Assembly (NCBI RefSeq): GCF_013408655.1
Contig: NZ_JACCBP010000001.1
Coordinates: 1,550,001-1,614,000 of the forward strand
DNA: 64,000 nt
Reading direction: 5' to 3'
Source: Pigmentiphaga litoralis
GTDB lineage: Bacteria; Pseudomonadota; Gammaproteobacteria; Burkholderiales; Burkholderiaceae_B
In this document: in pieces, positions 9,661-17,421 of the stretch
How positions within the stretch are numbered: the first letter of the stretch is position 1
How the letters are laid out: each line of letters starts with the position of its first letter
Made by a program: the position numbers and the translations under genes
Notes under the pieces: model-generated
Database searches by the model: none
What the model was told of the DNA's origin: nothing
Seen by the model: only the letters and a program-made list of their open reading frames with translations

Positions 9661-10848
9661 ATGGCGACCACCCTCACCCTTCCCGACCTGCATGGGCGGT
9701 TGACGCCCTACACCCTGCGCGACGCCGAACCCATCCGCGCGTCGGCGCCCACCGCGCCCTTCAATCGAATCGCCTATTCGGCTGCGCACGTAGTGGCCGA
9801 CCCGCTGGCCGCCATCGATCCTTTCCTTGAAAGCCGCATCGATTGGGACGCGACGATTGCCTATCGCCAGCGGCTGTGGTCGCTGGGCCTGGGCGTGGCC
9901 GAAGCCATGGACACCGCGCAGCGCGGCATGGGCCTGGACTGGCCGACGTCGCTGGAACTGATCCGGCGGTCGCTCGACGCAGCCAGGGACGTGCCCGGCG
10001 CGCTCGTGGCATCGGGCTGCGGCACCGACCACCTGGCGCCGGAAGACGCCAAGTCCGTCGACGATGTCATCCGTGCCTATGAAACGCAGATGGAAGCGAT
10101 CGAATCTCTGGGTGGCAAGCTGATCGTCATGGCCAGCCGCGCGCTGGCACGGGTCGCCACCGGACCGGCGGATTATGAACGGGTCTACGACCGCATCCTG
10201 TCACAGGCGAAGCAGCCGGTCGTGCTGCACTGGCTGGGCAGCATGTTCGATCCGGCCCTGGCCGGCTACTGGGGCACCGATGATCTGGACGCCGCCATGG
10301 ACACGGCGCTTGGCATCATTGCCGCGCATCCGGACAAGGTGGACGGCATCAAGATTTCCCTGCTCGACAAAGACAAGGAAATCGCCATGCGGCGCCGCCT
10401 GCTGCCCGGCGTGCGCATGTACACCGGTGACGATTTCAACTATGCCGAATTGATTGCGGGTGACAACGAAGGAGCGTCGCCCAACCACGGTCAGAGCGAT
10501 GCGCTGCTCGGCATTTTCGATGCCATCGCTCCTGCCGCCAGCGCCGCGTTGCAAGCCCTGGCCGTGGGCGACACCGACCGCTTCCACGCAATCCTGGCGC
10601 CTACCGTGCCGCTGTCTCGCCACATCTTCAAGGCCCCTACCCGTTACTACAAGACGGGCGTGGTCTTCATGGCCTGGCTGGGCGGGCATCAGCGCCATTT
10701 CACGATGGTGGGTGGCCAGCAAAGCGCGCGGTCCCTGCCGCACTTTGCCGAACTGTTCCGCCTGGCCGACGCCGCCGGTTTGCTGGAACGGCCGGACCTG
10801 GCGGTGCACCGGATGAAGCTGCTGCTGGCCCAGCACGGCGTCGAATAA
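9661..10848 (+). CDS. DUF993 (dihydrodipicolinate-synthase-like) family protein
   Basis: A 395-residue protein matching the DUF993 family, which has a DHDPS/NanA-like aldolase barrel. Distinctive segments are DYERVYDRILSQAKQPVVLH and LDKDKEIAMRRRLLPGVRMY followed by TGDDFNYAELI. The lysine in VDGIKISLLDKDKE near residue 230 is in the place of a Schiff-base lysine in the class I aldolase superfamily; this is an inference. The ATG at 9661 follows the dehydrogenase stop by 8 bases, so I chose it over an upstream frame that would overlap that gene. Clusters of DUF993 with Gfo/Idh and sugar-isomerase genes suggest a dedicated but uncharacterised carbohydrate or sugar-acid route. Confidence 0.85.
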   Translation: MATTLTLPDLHGRLTPYTLRDAEPIRASAPTAPFNRIAYSAAHVVADPLAAIDPFLESRIDWDATIAYRQRLWSLGLGVAEAMDTAQRGMGLDWPTSLELIRRSLDAARDVPGALVASGCGTDHLAPEDAKSVDDVIRAYETQMEAIESLGGKLIVMASRALARVATGPADYERVYDRILSQAKQPVVLHWLGSMFDPALAGYWGTDDLDAAMDTALGIIAAHPDKVDGIKISLLDKDKEIAMRRRLLPGVRMYTGDDFNYAELIAGDNEGASPNHGQSDALLGIFDAIAPAASAALQALAVGDTDRFHAILAPTVPLSRHIFKAPTRYYKTGVVFMAWLGGHQRHFTMVGGQQSARSLPHFAELFRLADAAGLLERPDLAVHRMKLLLAQHGVE

Positions 10849-10870
10849 CGAACGAGCGATCGGAGTCAGC

Positions 10871-11890
10871 ATGAGACAACTCGACAGCTACGCGCACATT
10901 CTGCCGCGCGCCTATTTCGACCGCATGGCCGACATGGCCAAGGACAAGGGCGCGATCAAACGCTGGCTGACCATCCCGGTGCTGTATGACCTGGATGCCC
11001 GGCTGAAGATGATGGACGGACACCCCGACTATCAGCAGATCCTGACGCTGTCGAACCCGCCGATCGAACTCGTTGCCGGGCCGGATCAGTCGCCTGAGAT
11101 GGCAAGGCTGGCCAACGACGAAATGGCCAAGATTCGCGATGCGCATCCGGACAAATTCCCGGCGTTCGTTGCGTCCCTGCCGATGAACAATGTGCCTGCC
11201 GCGCTGGAAGAAATGGACCGCGCGATCAACGTGCTGGGCGCGCGCGGCATCCAGGTGTTTACCAACGTCAATGGCCGGCCACTGGATGATCCGGAATTCT
11301 GGCCGATCTTTGAACGCGCGGTGTCGCATCACGACGTGCCTGTCTGGATGCATCCTGTGCGCGGCGCCAACATGTCCGACTACCTGACCGAGACCAAGTC
11401 GAAGTTCGAAATCTGGTGGACGTTCGGGTGGCCCTATGAAACCAGCGCCGCCATGACACGCATGGTGTTCTCGGGATTCTTCGACAAGCTGCCAACCCTG
11501 AAGGTGATCACGCACCACATGGGCGCCATGATTCCGTTCTTTGACGGGCGGGTCGGGCCTGGGCTGGACCAGTTCGGCAGCCGCACGTCCGATGAAGACT
11601 ACGAAGGACTGCTCAAGTCAATGCCAAAGCGGCCGATCGACTACTTCAAGATGTTCTATGCCGACACGGCGCTGGCGGGCGGTAGCGCCGGCATCCGCTG
11701 CGGCCTGGAATTCTTCAGTGCCGACCATGTGCTGTTTGCGACCGATTGCCCCTTCGATCCGGAGGGGGGACCGATGTTCCTGCGCACGATTCCCGAAGCG
11801 ATCGACAGCCTGGATTTGTCGGAAGACGACCGGGAAGGGATCTATTTCAAGAACGCGCTGCGCATGTTGAAGATGCCCTGCGACTGCTGA
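10871..11890 (+). CDS. Amidohydrolase family protein (ACMSD-like), altered metal motif
   Basis: A 339-residue TIM-barrel protein of the amidohydrolase 2 / ACMSD subfamily. These are metal-dependent decarboxylases and hydrolases of unsaturated or aromatic acids. The later metal and catalytic positions are visible: VWMHPVR near residue 163, ITHHMGAM near 217, FYADTA near 263 and FATDCPFD near 295. The first metal motif, normally HxH, reads Tyr7-Ala8-His9 in LDSYAHILPR, so one expected metal ligand is replaced. It lies 22 bases after the DUF993 gene, with a GGAG ribosome site. The change may mark a different metal site or a hydratase-like activity. The substrate is unknown. Confidence 0.85.
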   Translation: MRQLDSYAHILPRAYFDRMADMAKDKGAIKRWLTIPVLYDLDARLKMMDGHPDYQQILTLSNPPIELVAGPDQSPEMARLANDEMAKIRDAHPDKFPAFVASLPMNNVPAALEEMDRAINVLGARGIQVFTNVNGRPLDDPEFWPIFERAVSHHDVPVWMHPVRGANMSDYLTETKSKFEIWWTFGWPYETSAAMTRMVFSGFFDKLPTLKVITHHMGAMIPFFDGRVGPGLDQFGSRTSDEDYEGLLKSMPKRPIDYFKMFYADTALAGGSAGIRCGLEFFSADHVLFATDCPFDPEGGPMFLRTIPEAIDSLDLSEDDREGIYFKNALRMLKMPCDC

Positions 11891-11970
11891 CGGTTTTGCC
11901 CCGCTGATTTGCCCCGCTGTCTTGCCAAGGACGCTTCCGACAGAGAAGCGCCGCCCTCCAGGAGACGTTG

Positions 11971-12933
11971 ATGAACCCGAGACTCACGATGGTAGCCGTG
12001 GCAATCGCCGCGCTGCCCATGACCACGCATGCGCAGGCCTATCCCAACCATACCGTCCGCATCATCGTGCCCTATTCCCCCGGGGGTACGGTCGACCTGG
12101 TCGCGCGGGTGCTGGCGCAGCGGCTGACCGAACAGATGGGGCAGACCTTCATGGTGGAAAACCGGGCAGGCGCCAGCGGCGCGATCGGCAGCGAGGCCGT
12201 GGCACGCGCCACGCCGGACGGCTACACCCTGCTCGTCCAATCGCCCACCCTGATCGCCAATCCGCTGTTGATCAAGGCGACGCCTTACCAGGTGAGCCGC
12301 GACTTCACGCCGATCTCGCTGTTGGGCGAAGTGCCGATGGTGCTGGCCGCCTATCCCGGCGTGCCGGCATCAAACCTGAAAGAGTTCGTCGCGCTGGCTA
12401 AAGCAGCGCCGTCCAAGTATGCGTTCGGCACGTCCGCCTTGGGCTCGCCCATGCACATCGCCCAGGAAGCCATCAAGTTCGAAAGCAAGATCGACATTCC
12501 CATCGTCGCCTACAAAGGCACTGCCGGCGCGTTGAACGACGTGCTGGGAGGACAGATCAGTGCACTGATCGATGCGATTCCGTCGTCGTATCCGCATATC
12601 GAAAGCGGCAAGCTCAAGGCGCTGGCCGTCACCACCCGCGCGCGAGTCGCCAGCCTGCCCAATGTGCCGACGGTGGCGGAATCGGGCTTGCCGGACTTCG
12701 ACATGTCGAGCTGGTATGGCCTGTGGGCGCCGGCAGGCATTCCGGCCGATGTCACCCGCAAGCTGTCCACCGAAGTCGCCAAGGCCATGCGGTCGTCCCA
12801 GGTGGAAGAGCGCCTGAAGCCGCAGGGCTTCATTGCCAACGGCAGCACGCCGCAGGAGTTTTCCGGCTTTATCGATAAGCAGACCACCATCTATGCACGG
12901 GTCATCAAGGAAGCGAACATCCGCGTGGACTGA
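11971..12933 (+). CDS. Tripartite tricarboxylate transporter substrate-binding protein (Bug family)
   Basis: A 320-residue periplasmic solute receptor. A signal peptide of about 23 residues ends at THAQA before YPNHTVRIIVPYSPGGTVDL, the classic Bug start. Further family marks are QTFMVENRAGASGAIGSEAV and VARATPDGYTLL. Bug receptors bind carboxylates or other small acids, either for TctAB permeases or for sensing. No TctA or TctB gene is in the window. The ATG at 11971 fits the AGGAGA ribosome site better than the in-frame TTG just before it. Its place between catabolic enzymes suggests it captures the operon's substrate. Confidence 0.93.
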   Translation: MNPRLTMVAVAIAALPMTTHAQAYPNHTVRIIVPYSPGGTVDLVARVLAQRLTEQMGQTFMVENRAGASGAIGSEAVARATPDGYTLLVQSPTLIANPLLIKATPYQVSRDFTPISLLGEVPMVLAAYPGVPASNLKEFVALAKAAPSKYAFGTSALGSPMHIAQEAIKFESKIDIPIVAYKGTAGALNDVLGGQISALIDAIPSSYPHIESGKLKALAVTTRARVASLPNVPTVAESGLPDFDMSSWYGLWAPAGIPADVTRKLSTEVAKAMRSSQVEERLKPQGFIANGSTPQEFSGFIDKQTTIYARVIKEANIRVD

Positions 12934-12999
12934 AGGATGCGCTTGCTGATCTTGATTGCCGCTCAATATTGAACAACACGCTTTTACCGGATTCACCCC

Positions 13000-13878
13000 A
13001 TGCGCAATTTTTCCGACAGCCATGAATGGCTTTCCATCAACACCGCCACCCTGCGCCGGCAGGAAGGCCGCGAGGTGCCACTGCTGGACATCCTGGACCA
13101 ATGCGCCAAGCAAGGCGTGCGGGCCATTTCACCCTGGCGCGACCAGGTGGCGGCAGCGGGACTGGCGGCCACGTCGCGCGCCGTCCGTTCCCATGGCATG
13201 GCCTTGTCGGGCTATTGCCGGGGCGGCATGTTCACGTACACCGACGCCCCAGGCCACCTGGCGGCGCGATCCGACAACCGGCGGGCCGTCGATGAAGCCG
13301 CCGAATTGAACGCGGCTTGCCTGGTGCTGGTGGTGGGCGGGCTGCCGGGCGCACTGGCCGGCAAGGCGGCCTACACCGACATCACGCGCGCCCGCGCGCA
13401 GGTCGAAGAAGGCATCGCCGAACTGCTGGAGTACGCCAAGGGCGCGCACATGCCCGTCGCCATCGAACCCCTGCACCCCATGTATGCGGCCGACCGCGCC
13501 TGCGTCAACACGATGGAACAGGCCCTGGATATCTGCGATCGCCTGGACCCGGGCAAGACGGGTGCGCTGGGCGTGGCGGTCGATGTCTATCACGTGTGGT
13601 GGGACCCGAAGCTGCGCGAACAGATCGCCCGTGCCGGCAAGTCGCGTCTGCTGGCCTTTCACGTGTGTGACTGGATGACGCCCACCACCGACTTGTTGAA
13701 TGACCGCGGCATGCCGGGCGACGGTGTCATTGATATTCCGTTGATCCGCGGCTGGGTCGAAGCGCAGGGATTCGCGGGCTACAGCGAAGTCGAGATCTTT
13801 TCGCAAGACAACTGGTGGAAGCGTCCGGGCGCCGAGACCCTGGCCACCTGCATCGAACGGCATCGCAGCGCGGTTTGA
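13000..13878 (+). CDS. Sugar phosphate isomerase/epimerase family protein
   Basis: A 292-residue TIM barrel of the xylose-isomerase-like AP endonuclease 2 family. Metal-site candidates are the Glu in MPVAIEPLHPMY near residue 150, the Asp and His in GVAVDVYHVWWDP near 193-196, the His in LLAFHVCDWM near 217, and the Glu in GYSEVEIFSQDNWW near 262. The set is complete, so the enzyme is probably active. It lies 66 bases after the Bug gene and ends the plus-strand cluster that starts at 8489. Together with the dehydrogenase and the DUF993 protein it suggests epimerisation or isomerisation of a sugar-like intermediate. Confidence 0.9.
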   Translation: MRNFSDSHEWLSINTATLRRQEGREVPLLDILDQCAKQGVRAISPWRDQVAAAGLAATSRAVRSHGMALSGYCRGGMFTYTDAPGHLAARSDNRRAVDEAAELNAACLVLVVGGLPGALAGKAAYTDITRARAQVEEGIAELLEYAKGAHMPVAIEPLHPMYAADRACVNTMEQALDICDRLDPGKTGALGVAVDVYHVWWDPKLREQIARAGKSRLLAFHVCDWMTPTTDLLNDRGMPGDGVIDIPLIRGWVEAQGFAGYSEVEIFSQDNWWKRPGAETLATCIERHRSAV

Positions 13879-13891
13879 CGACGGGTCCGGC

Positions 13892-13918
13892 ATGGCCGGG
13901 TTGTATAATCGCGGCCAT
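13892..13918 (+). promoter_or_regulatory. Inverted repeat around the -10 element of the TetR gene
   Basis: The arms ATGGCCG (13892-13898) and CGGCCAT (13912-13918) are exact reverse complements separated by 13 bases. A consensus -10 TATAAT sits inside the spacer at 13904-13909. The best -35, TTGACG at 13875-13880, lies 23 bases away, too far for a standard promoter, so the -35 is uncertain. The layout fits autorepression by the downstream TetR-type protein. Confidence 0.5.
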
Positions 13919-13987
13919 TCCGGAGCTTGATTTGACCCTCTCGTCGCGCATGTCCACCCGTCCCTTCCCGTCGTCCGCGGCACGCTG

Positions 13988-14638
13988 ATGACCAGCGACG
14001 TCACGGCAGACCCCCGTCAGCGATCGCGCGACGCCGATCGCACCCAGGCAGAAATCCTGCTGGCCGCCCGCGATGAATTTGCCGAATACGGCCTGGGCGG
14101 CGCGCGCGTCGACCGCATCGCCGAACGCGCCAAGGTCAACAAACGGCTGATCTACTACTACTTCCAGAACAAGGAAGCCTTGTTCCTGGCCGTGCTGGAA
14201 GCCGCCTACGACGACATCCGCGCCGCCGAGCGCAAGCTCCACCTGGAACACCTGTCGCCGGCCGACGCGGTGCGCAAGCTGACCGAATTCACGTGGGAGT
14301 ATTACCTCGCCCACCCCGAATTCATCACGCTGCTCAATAGCGAAAACCTGCACCGCGCGCGGCATCTGGCGCAGTCCGACAACGTGCAGAACGTCAACTC
14401 GCCCCTGATCGAAACGTTGGCCGGCATCCTGGAACGGGGCCGTGCGGCAGGCGTGTTCCGGGGCGGTGTGGACCCCGTGCAGCTGTATGTGTCCATCGCG
14501 GCCCTGTCCTATTTCTACCTGTCGAACAACCACACCCTGTCGTCCGCCTTCGGCCGCGACCTGCTGTCCGCGAAGGCCAAGGCCGAACGCATCTCGCACA
14601 TCAACGAAGTGATCATGGGGTATATCCTGCGGGATTGA
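13988..14638 (+). CDS. TetR/AcrR family transcriptional regulator
   Basis: A 216-residue repressor-type protein. The N-terminal helix-turn-helix covers about residues 18-64, with EILLAARDEFAEYGLGGARV, a recognition part DRIAERAKVNKRLIYYYF, and then QNKEALFLAVLE. The C-terminal half is a helical ligand and dimer domain. The effector cannot be predicted. It follows the catabolic cluster and shares a plus-strand unit with the VOC gene 15 bases downstream. It may control either or both. An inverted repeat on its own -10 suggests self-repression. Confidence 0.93.
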   Translation: MTSDVTADPRQRSRDADRTQAEILLAARDEFAEYGLGGARVDRIAERAKVNKRLIYYYFQNKEALFLAVLEAAYDDIRAAERKLHLEHLSPADAVRKLTEFTWEYYLAHPEFITLLNSENLHRARHLAQSDNVQNVNSPLIETLAGILERGRAAGVFRGGVDPVQLYVSIAALSYFYLSNNHTLSSAFGRDLLSAKAKAERISHINEVIMGYILRD

Positions 14639-14653
14639 TGCCAAGGACGCGCA

Positions 14654-15034
14654 ATGATCGATCACCTCGACCACCTGGTGCTGACCTGCACCGACCCCGA
14701 CGCCACCATCGCGTTCTACACCGGCGTGCTCGGCATGCAGCTTGAAACGTTCCGCGGCGGCCGCCAGGCTTTCCGCTTCGGCAATCAGAAGATCAACCTG
14801 CACGTCCGTGGCAGCGAGTTCGAACCCAAGGCGCATTTGCCCGTGCCCGGCGCGCTGGACCTCTGCTTTATTGCCGACCGCCCGCTGGACGACGTGATCG
14901 CCGCCCTGAACGCGGCCGGTGCGACCATTATTGATGGCCCGGTCGAACGCACCGGCGCCACGTCCCGCATCCGGTCGGTGTATCTGCGCGATCCGGACCT
15001 GAATCTGATCGAGATTTCGGAACTGATGGCGTGA
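14654..15034 (+). CDS. VOC (glyoxalase/bleomycin resistance/dioxygenase) family protein
   Basis: A 126-residue single-module vicinal-oxygen-chelate protein. Metal ligands are expected at His7 (IDHLDHLVL), the His in INLHVRG near residue 53, and the Glu in NLIEISEL near 122; all are present. Two beta-alpha-beta-beta-beta modules can be traced. Such proteins are glyoxalase-like lyases, ring-cleavage relatives or resistance proteins, and the sequence does not decide between them. It is cotranscribed with the TetR gene (15-base gap), so it is possibly part of the TetR response. Confidence 0.88.
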   Translation: MIDHLDHLVLTCTDPDATIAFYTGVLGMQLETFRGGRQAFRFGNQKINLHVRGSEFEPKAHLPVPGALDLCFIADRPLDDVIAALNAAGATIIDGPVERTGATSRIRSVYLRDPDLNLIEISELMA

Positions 15035-15167
15035 TTTGTACGCCCCCGGTTGAAGGATTGTCCAAAACGGGATATCTTGGCGACAGATAGATGATTCGGG
15101 GCCTTCAAGGCGTCTATCTGCCCCCTGCGTGCAGGGTCCAGCCGTGCTGGTATCAAGAGCTCCCGCC

Positions 15168-15193
15168 ATGAAGCCTCGTTTACGGGGCTTCAT
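15168..15193 (+). terminator. Hairpin downstream of the VOC gene
   Basis: ATGAAGCC (15168-15175) pairs with GGCTTCAT (15186-15193) around a 10-base loop, plus a possible T-G pair. A T-rich stretch with interruptions (TCGTTTC ... GGGTTTTCC) follows on the plus strand. It separates the VOC gene from the convergent gene at 15199. Confidence 0.6.
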
Positions 15194-15198
15194 TCGTT

Positions 15199-15921
15199 TC
15201 AGCTTTGGGTTTTCCAACCCCCGGACGGTCGCGGATCCCTGACGGAATCGCCACGCGATATTTTAGCGGCCAACACTTTGAACCGCACTTTGCCCTTTCG
15301 GTGGTGCGGGATGGTCGGGCCCGTTGTTCCCGGCATGCGCACGTAGGCACTCTCTATCACCATCCGCAGCGCATTGATCCGATCACGGCGCAGCTGAAAA
15401 TAGATTTCGTAAGACAGTTGGTGGCCCGCGTCATCGATTAGCTCCACGACCAACCAGTTCTTGGAAGCACTTCCTGTGTAGTAGCAGACGCTGTTTTCCA
15501 GGGAACGGACGATTCGGGGAAGCTGAAGCGACCACTGATACCGCCTTGGACAAAAGGCACGCGCTACGCGGCGGTGGTCGAGGATCTTACGGTCCATTCC
15601 AAGCACACCAAAGTCGAGTTGCTGTCCGTGTTTCGGACCGAACGACACGCAATGGGACGTGAATTCGACGTGAATCTGCAGGGAGACCTGGGGATGCCGG
15701 GGCGTGGCCTCGATCACTAGTTCGACTATCATCCCGGCGAGATGGGCGAGCGAATGGTAGACGCCGTCGACACGGATAAACGCTCGTTTCCGAATTTGCA
15801 CCCAGTCCACAGCCGCAGCCTTACTCGCATTGACGCTAACCAGCGAAGCAGCGGAGTATGCGGCGAGCTGAAAGCCGTGGAAATTGGGCAAAATTGTCTG
15901 CGTGGGAACCGGTATCCGCAT
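15199..15921 (-). CDS. Hypothetical protein, unrecognised family
   Basis: A 240-residue soluble-looking protein with no signal peptide or membrane segment. I do not recognise the family. Residue composition and codon pattern look like real coding sequence: the LVVELIDDAGHQLSYEIYF and KGKVRFKVLAAKISRGDSV stretches alternate as beta strands would. It is rich in His and Arg. The start ATG at 15921 lacks a strong ribosome site, so the true start could differ. It is divergent from the Hsp70-like gene, with 104 bases between. Base composition is less GC-rich than its neighbours, which could reflect transfer. Confidence 0.6.
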   Translation of the reverse strand: MRIPVPTQTILPNFHGFQLAAYSAASLVSVNASKAAAVDWVQIRKRAFIRVDGVYHSLAHLAGMIVELVIEATPRHPQVSLQIHVEFTSHCVSFGPKHGQQLDFGVLGMDRKILDHRRVARAFCPRRYQWSLQLPRIVRSLENSVCYYTGSASKNWLVVELIDDAGHQLSYEIYFQLRRDRINALRMVIESAYVRMPGTTGPTIPHHRKGKVRFKVLAAKISRGDSVRDPRPSGGWKTQS

Positions 15922-16025
15922 GGATGCGACAGCTTGCCGGACTTACCACGCCATCGGTCAGCTTGCGTTTACACTGGCGGGCCGTCGCGACAGGCGACGC
16001 GAATTTACGTGAGTTGTATACCTTG

Positions 16026-17279
16026 ATGATGTCTACCGCATGCGGCGTCGACTTTGGCACGTCCAATTCCACCGTGGGATGGAGCCGGCCAGGACACCCG
16101 GCCCTGCTCGACCTGGAGCAAGGCAAGCCGACGCTCCCTTCCGCCATCTTCTTCCATGATGAAGACGCCGAAATCAGCTACGGCCGCGCCGCGCTGGCCG
16201 ATTACCTGGCCGGTTACGACGGGCGGCTGATGCGGTCCATGAAGAGCCTGCTGGGCAGCTCGCTCATGGAAGGCCATACCGAAGTCCAGGGCCGTGCCCT
16301 GCCCTTTCGCACCCTGCTGGCCAAGTTCATTGGCGAACTGAAGCACCGCGCGGAATCCGCCGCGGGCCGCCGCTTTGATAGCGCCGTGCTGGGCCGTCCG
16401 GTCTTTTTTGTCGATGACGATCCGGTGGCGGATGATCTGGCGCAGACGACGCTGGCCGAGATCGCGGCGTCGGTCGGCTTCAAGCACATTGAATTCCAGT
16501 TTGAACCGATGGCTGCCGCATTCCATTACGAATCGCAGATCGACCGCGAAGAACTCGTGCTGGTCGTCGACATTGGCGGCGGTACGTCGGACTTTTCGGT
16601 GATCCGGCTGGGCCCGGACCGCGCGACCAAGCTGGAACGGCGCGACGACATTCTGGCCAACGGCGGTGTGCACATCGGCGGGGTCGACTTCGACAAGTAC
16701 CTGAGCCTGGCGACCGTCATGCCGCGTTTCGGCCTGGGCAGCAAGCTGACGAGCGGCAAGGACGTGCCGTCGACTCAGTTCAATAATCTGGCCTGCTGGC
16801 ACACCATCAACCTGGCCTACAGCCGCAAGGCGTGGGCGCACCTGAACGATATCTACGGCGAGGCGGCCGAGAAGGACAAGCTGGCGCTGCTGCTCGGCAT
16901 GGTCAAGGAACGGTCGGGGCACTGGCTGGCGATGCAGGTCGAAGAAGCCAAGATCGAGCTGTCCGATGCGGGTCAGGCGGTGATCGATCTGTCCCGCGTT
17001 GCACCAGGCCAGTCGGTGGACGTGACACGTGCCGTCTTCGACAAGGCGGTCGGACATCTGGTCGACAAGGTGGAAGTGACGGTGCAGGACGTGCTGCGCA
17101 AGGCGGGCGTCGCGCCGGCGGACATCGACACGGTGTTCTTTACCGGCGGCTCCAGCCGCCTGCCGCTGTTGCGGGAACGGCTGTCGGCCGTGGTGCCCAG
17201 CGCCCGCAGTGTCGAAGGTGACGTGTTTGGAAGCATCGGCGCGGGTCTCGCGCTGGACGCGATGCGCAAGTTCAATTGA
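16026..17279 (+). CDS. Hsp70 family protein, YegD-like (ATPase domain only)
   Basis: A 417-residue actin-fold ATPase resembling E. coli YegD. Phosphate-1 motif: GVDFGTSNSTVGW near residues 7-19. Phosphate-2 motif: VVDIGGGTSDFSVI near 182-195. Adenosine motif: FFTGGSSRLPLL near 373-384. The FQFEPMAAAFHYE segment before phosphate-2 is also shared with YegD. There is no C-terminal peptide-binding domain or DnaK-type tail, so it is not a classical chaperone; the YegD role is unknown. Two ATGs (16026, 16029) are adjacent. The gene stands alone and is followed by the palindrome cluster. Confidence 0.88.
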   Translation: MMSTACGVDFGTSNSTVGWSRPGHPALLDLEQGKPTLPSAIFFHDEDAEISYGRAALADYLAGYDGRLMRSMKSLLGSSLMEGHTEVQGRALPFRTLLAKFIGELKHRAESAAGRRFDSAVLGRPVFFVDDDPVADDLAQTTLAEIAASVGFKHIEFQFEPMAAAFHYESQIDREELVLVVDIGGGTSDFSVIRLGPDRATKLERRDDILANGGVHIGGVDFDKYLSLATVMPRFGLGSKLTSGKDVPSTQFNNLACWHTINLAYSRKAWAHLNDIYGEAAEKDKLALLLGMVKERSGHWLAMQVEEAKIELSDAGQAVIDLSRVAPGQSVDVTRAVFDKAVGHLVDKVEVTVQDVLRKAGVAPADIDTVFFTGGSSRLPLLRERLSAVVPSARSVEGDVFGSIGAGLALDAMRKFN

Positions 17280-17285
17280 GGAAGT

Positions 17286-17395
17286 CAGTGCACTGATCGT
17301 CAGTGCACTGCTGCCAAGCGCGGCGAAGTTGCCTGCAGTGCACTGATGATCAGCGTGCTGCTGTTCATTGCAGTGCACTGACATTCAGTGCACTG
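17286..17395. repeat. Cluster of five identical 10-bp palindromes
   Basis: The perfect palindrome CAGTGCACTG occurs at 17286-17295, 17301-17310, 17336-17345, 17371-17380 and 17386-17395. A degenerate sixth copy, CAGCGTGCTG, is at 17351-17360. Start-to-start distances are 15, 35, 15, 20 and 15, all multiples of five. The cluster lies between two convergent genes (Hsp70-like and AMP nucleosidase), where a promoter is not expected. It could be a protein-binding array or an unusual transcription-end structure. Confidence 0.85.
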
Positions 17396-17421
17396 GGGTT
17401 ATGTGCAGCGCCCGGCTTCCT

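Noticed and set aside
17286..17395. Palindrome cluster as a set of intrinsic terminators
   Set aside because: Each palindrome gives at most a 5-bp stem without a loop and there is no T run, so a classic terminator is unlikely.
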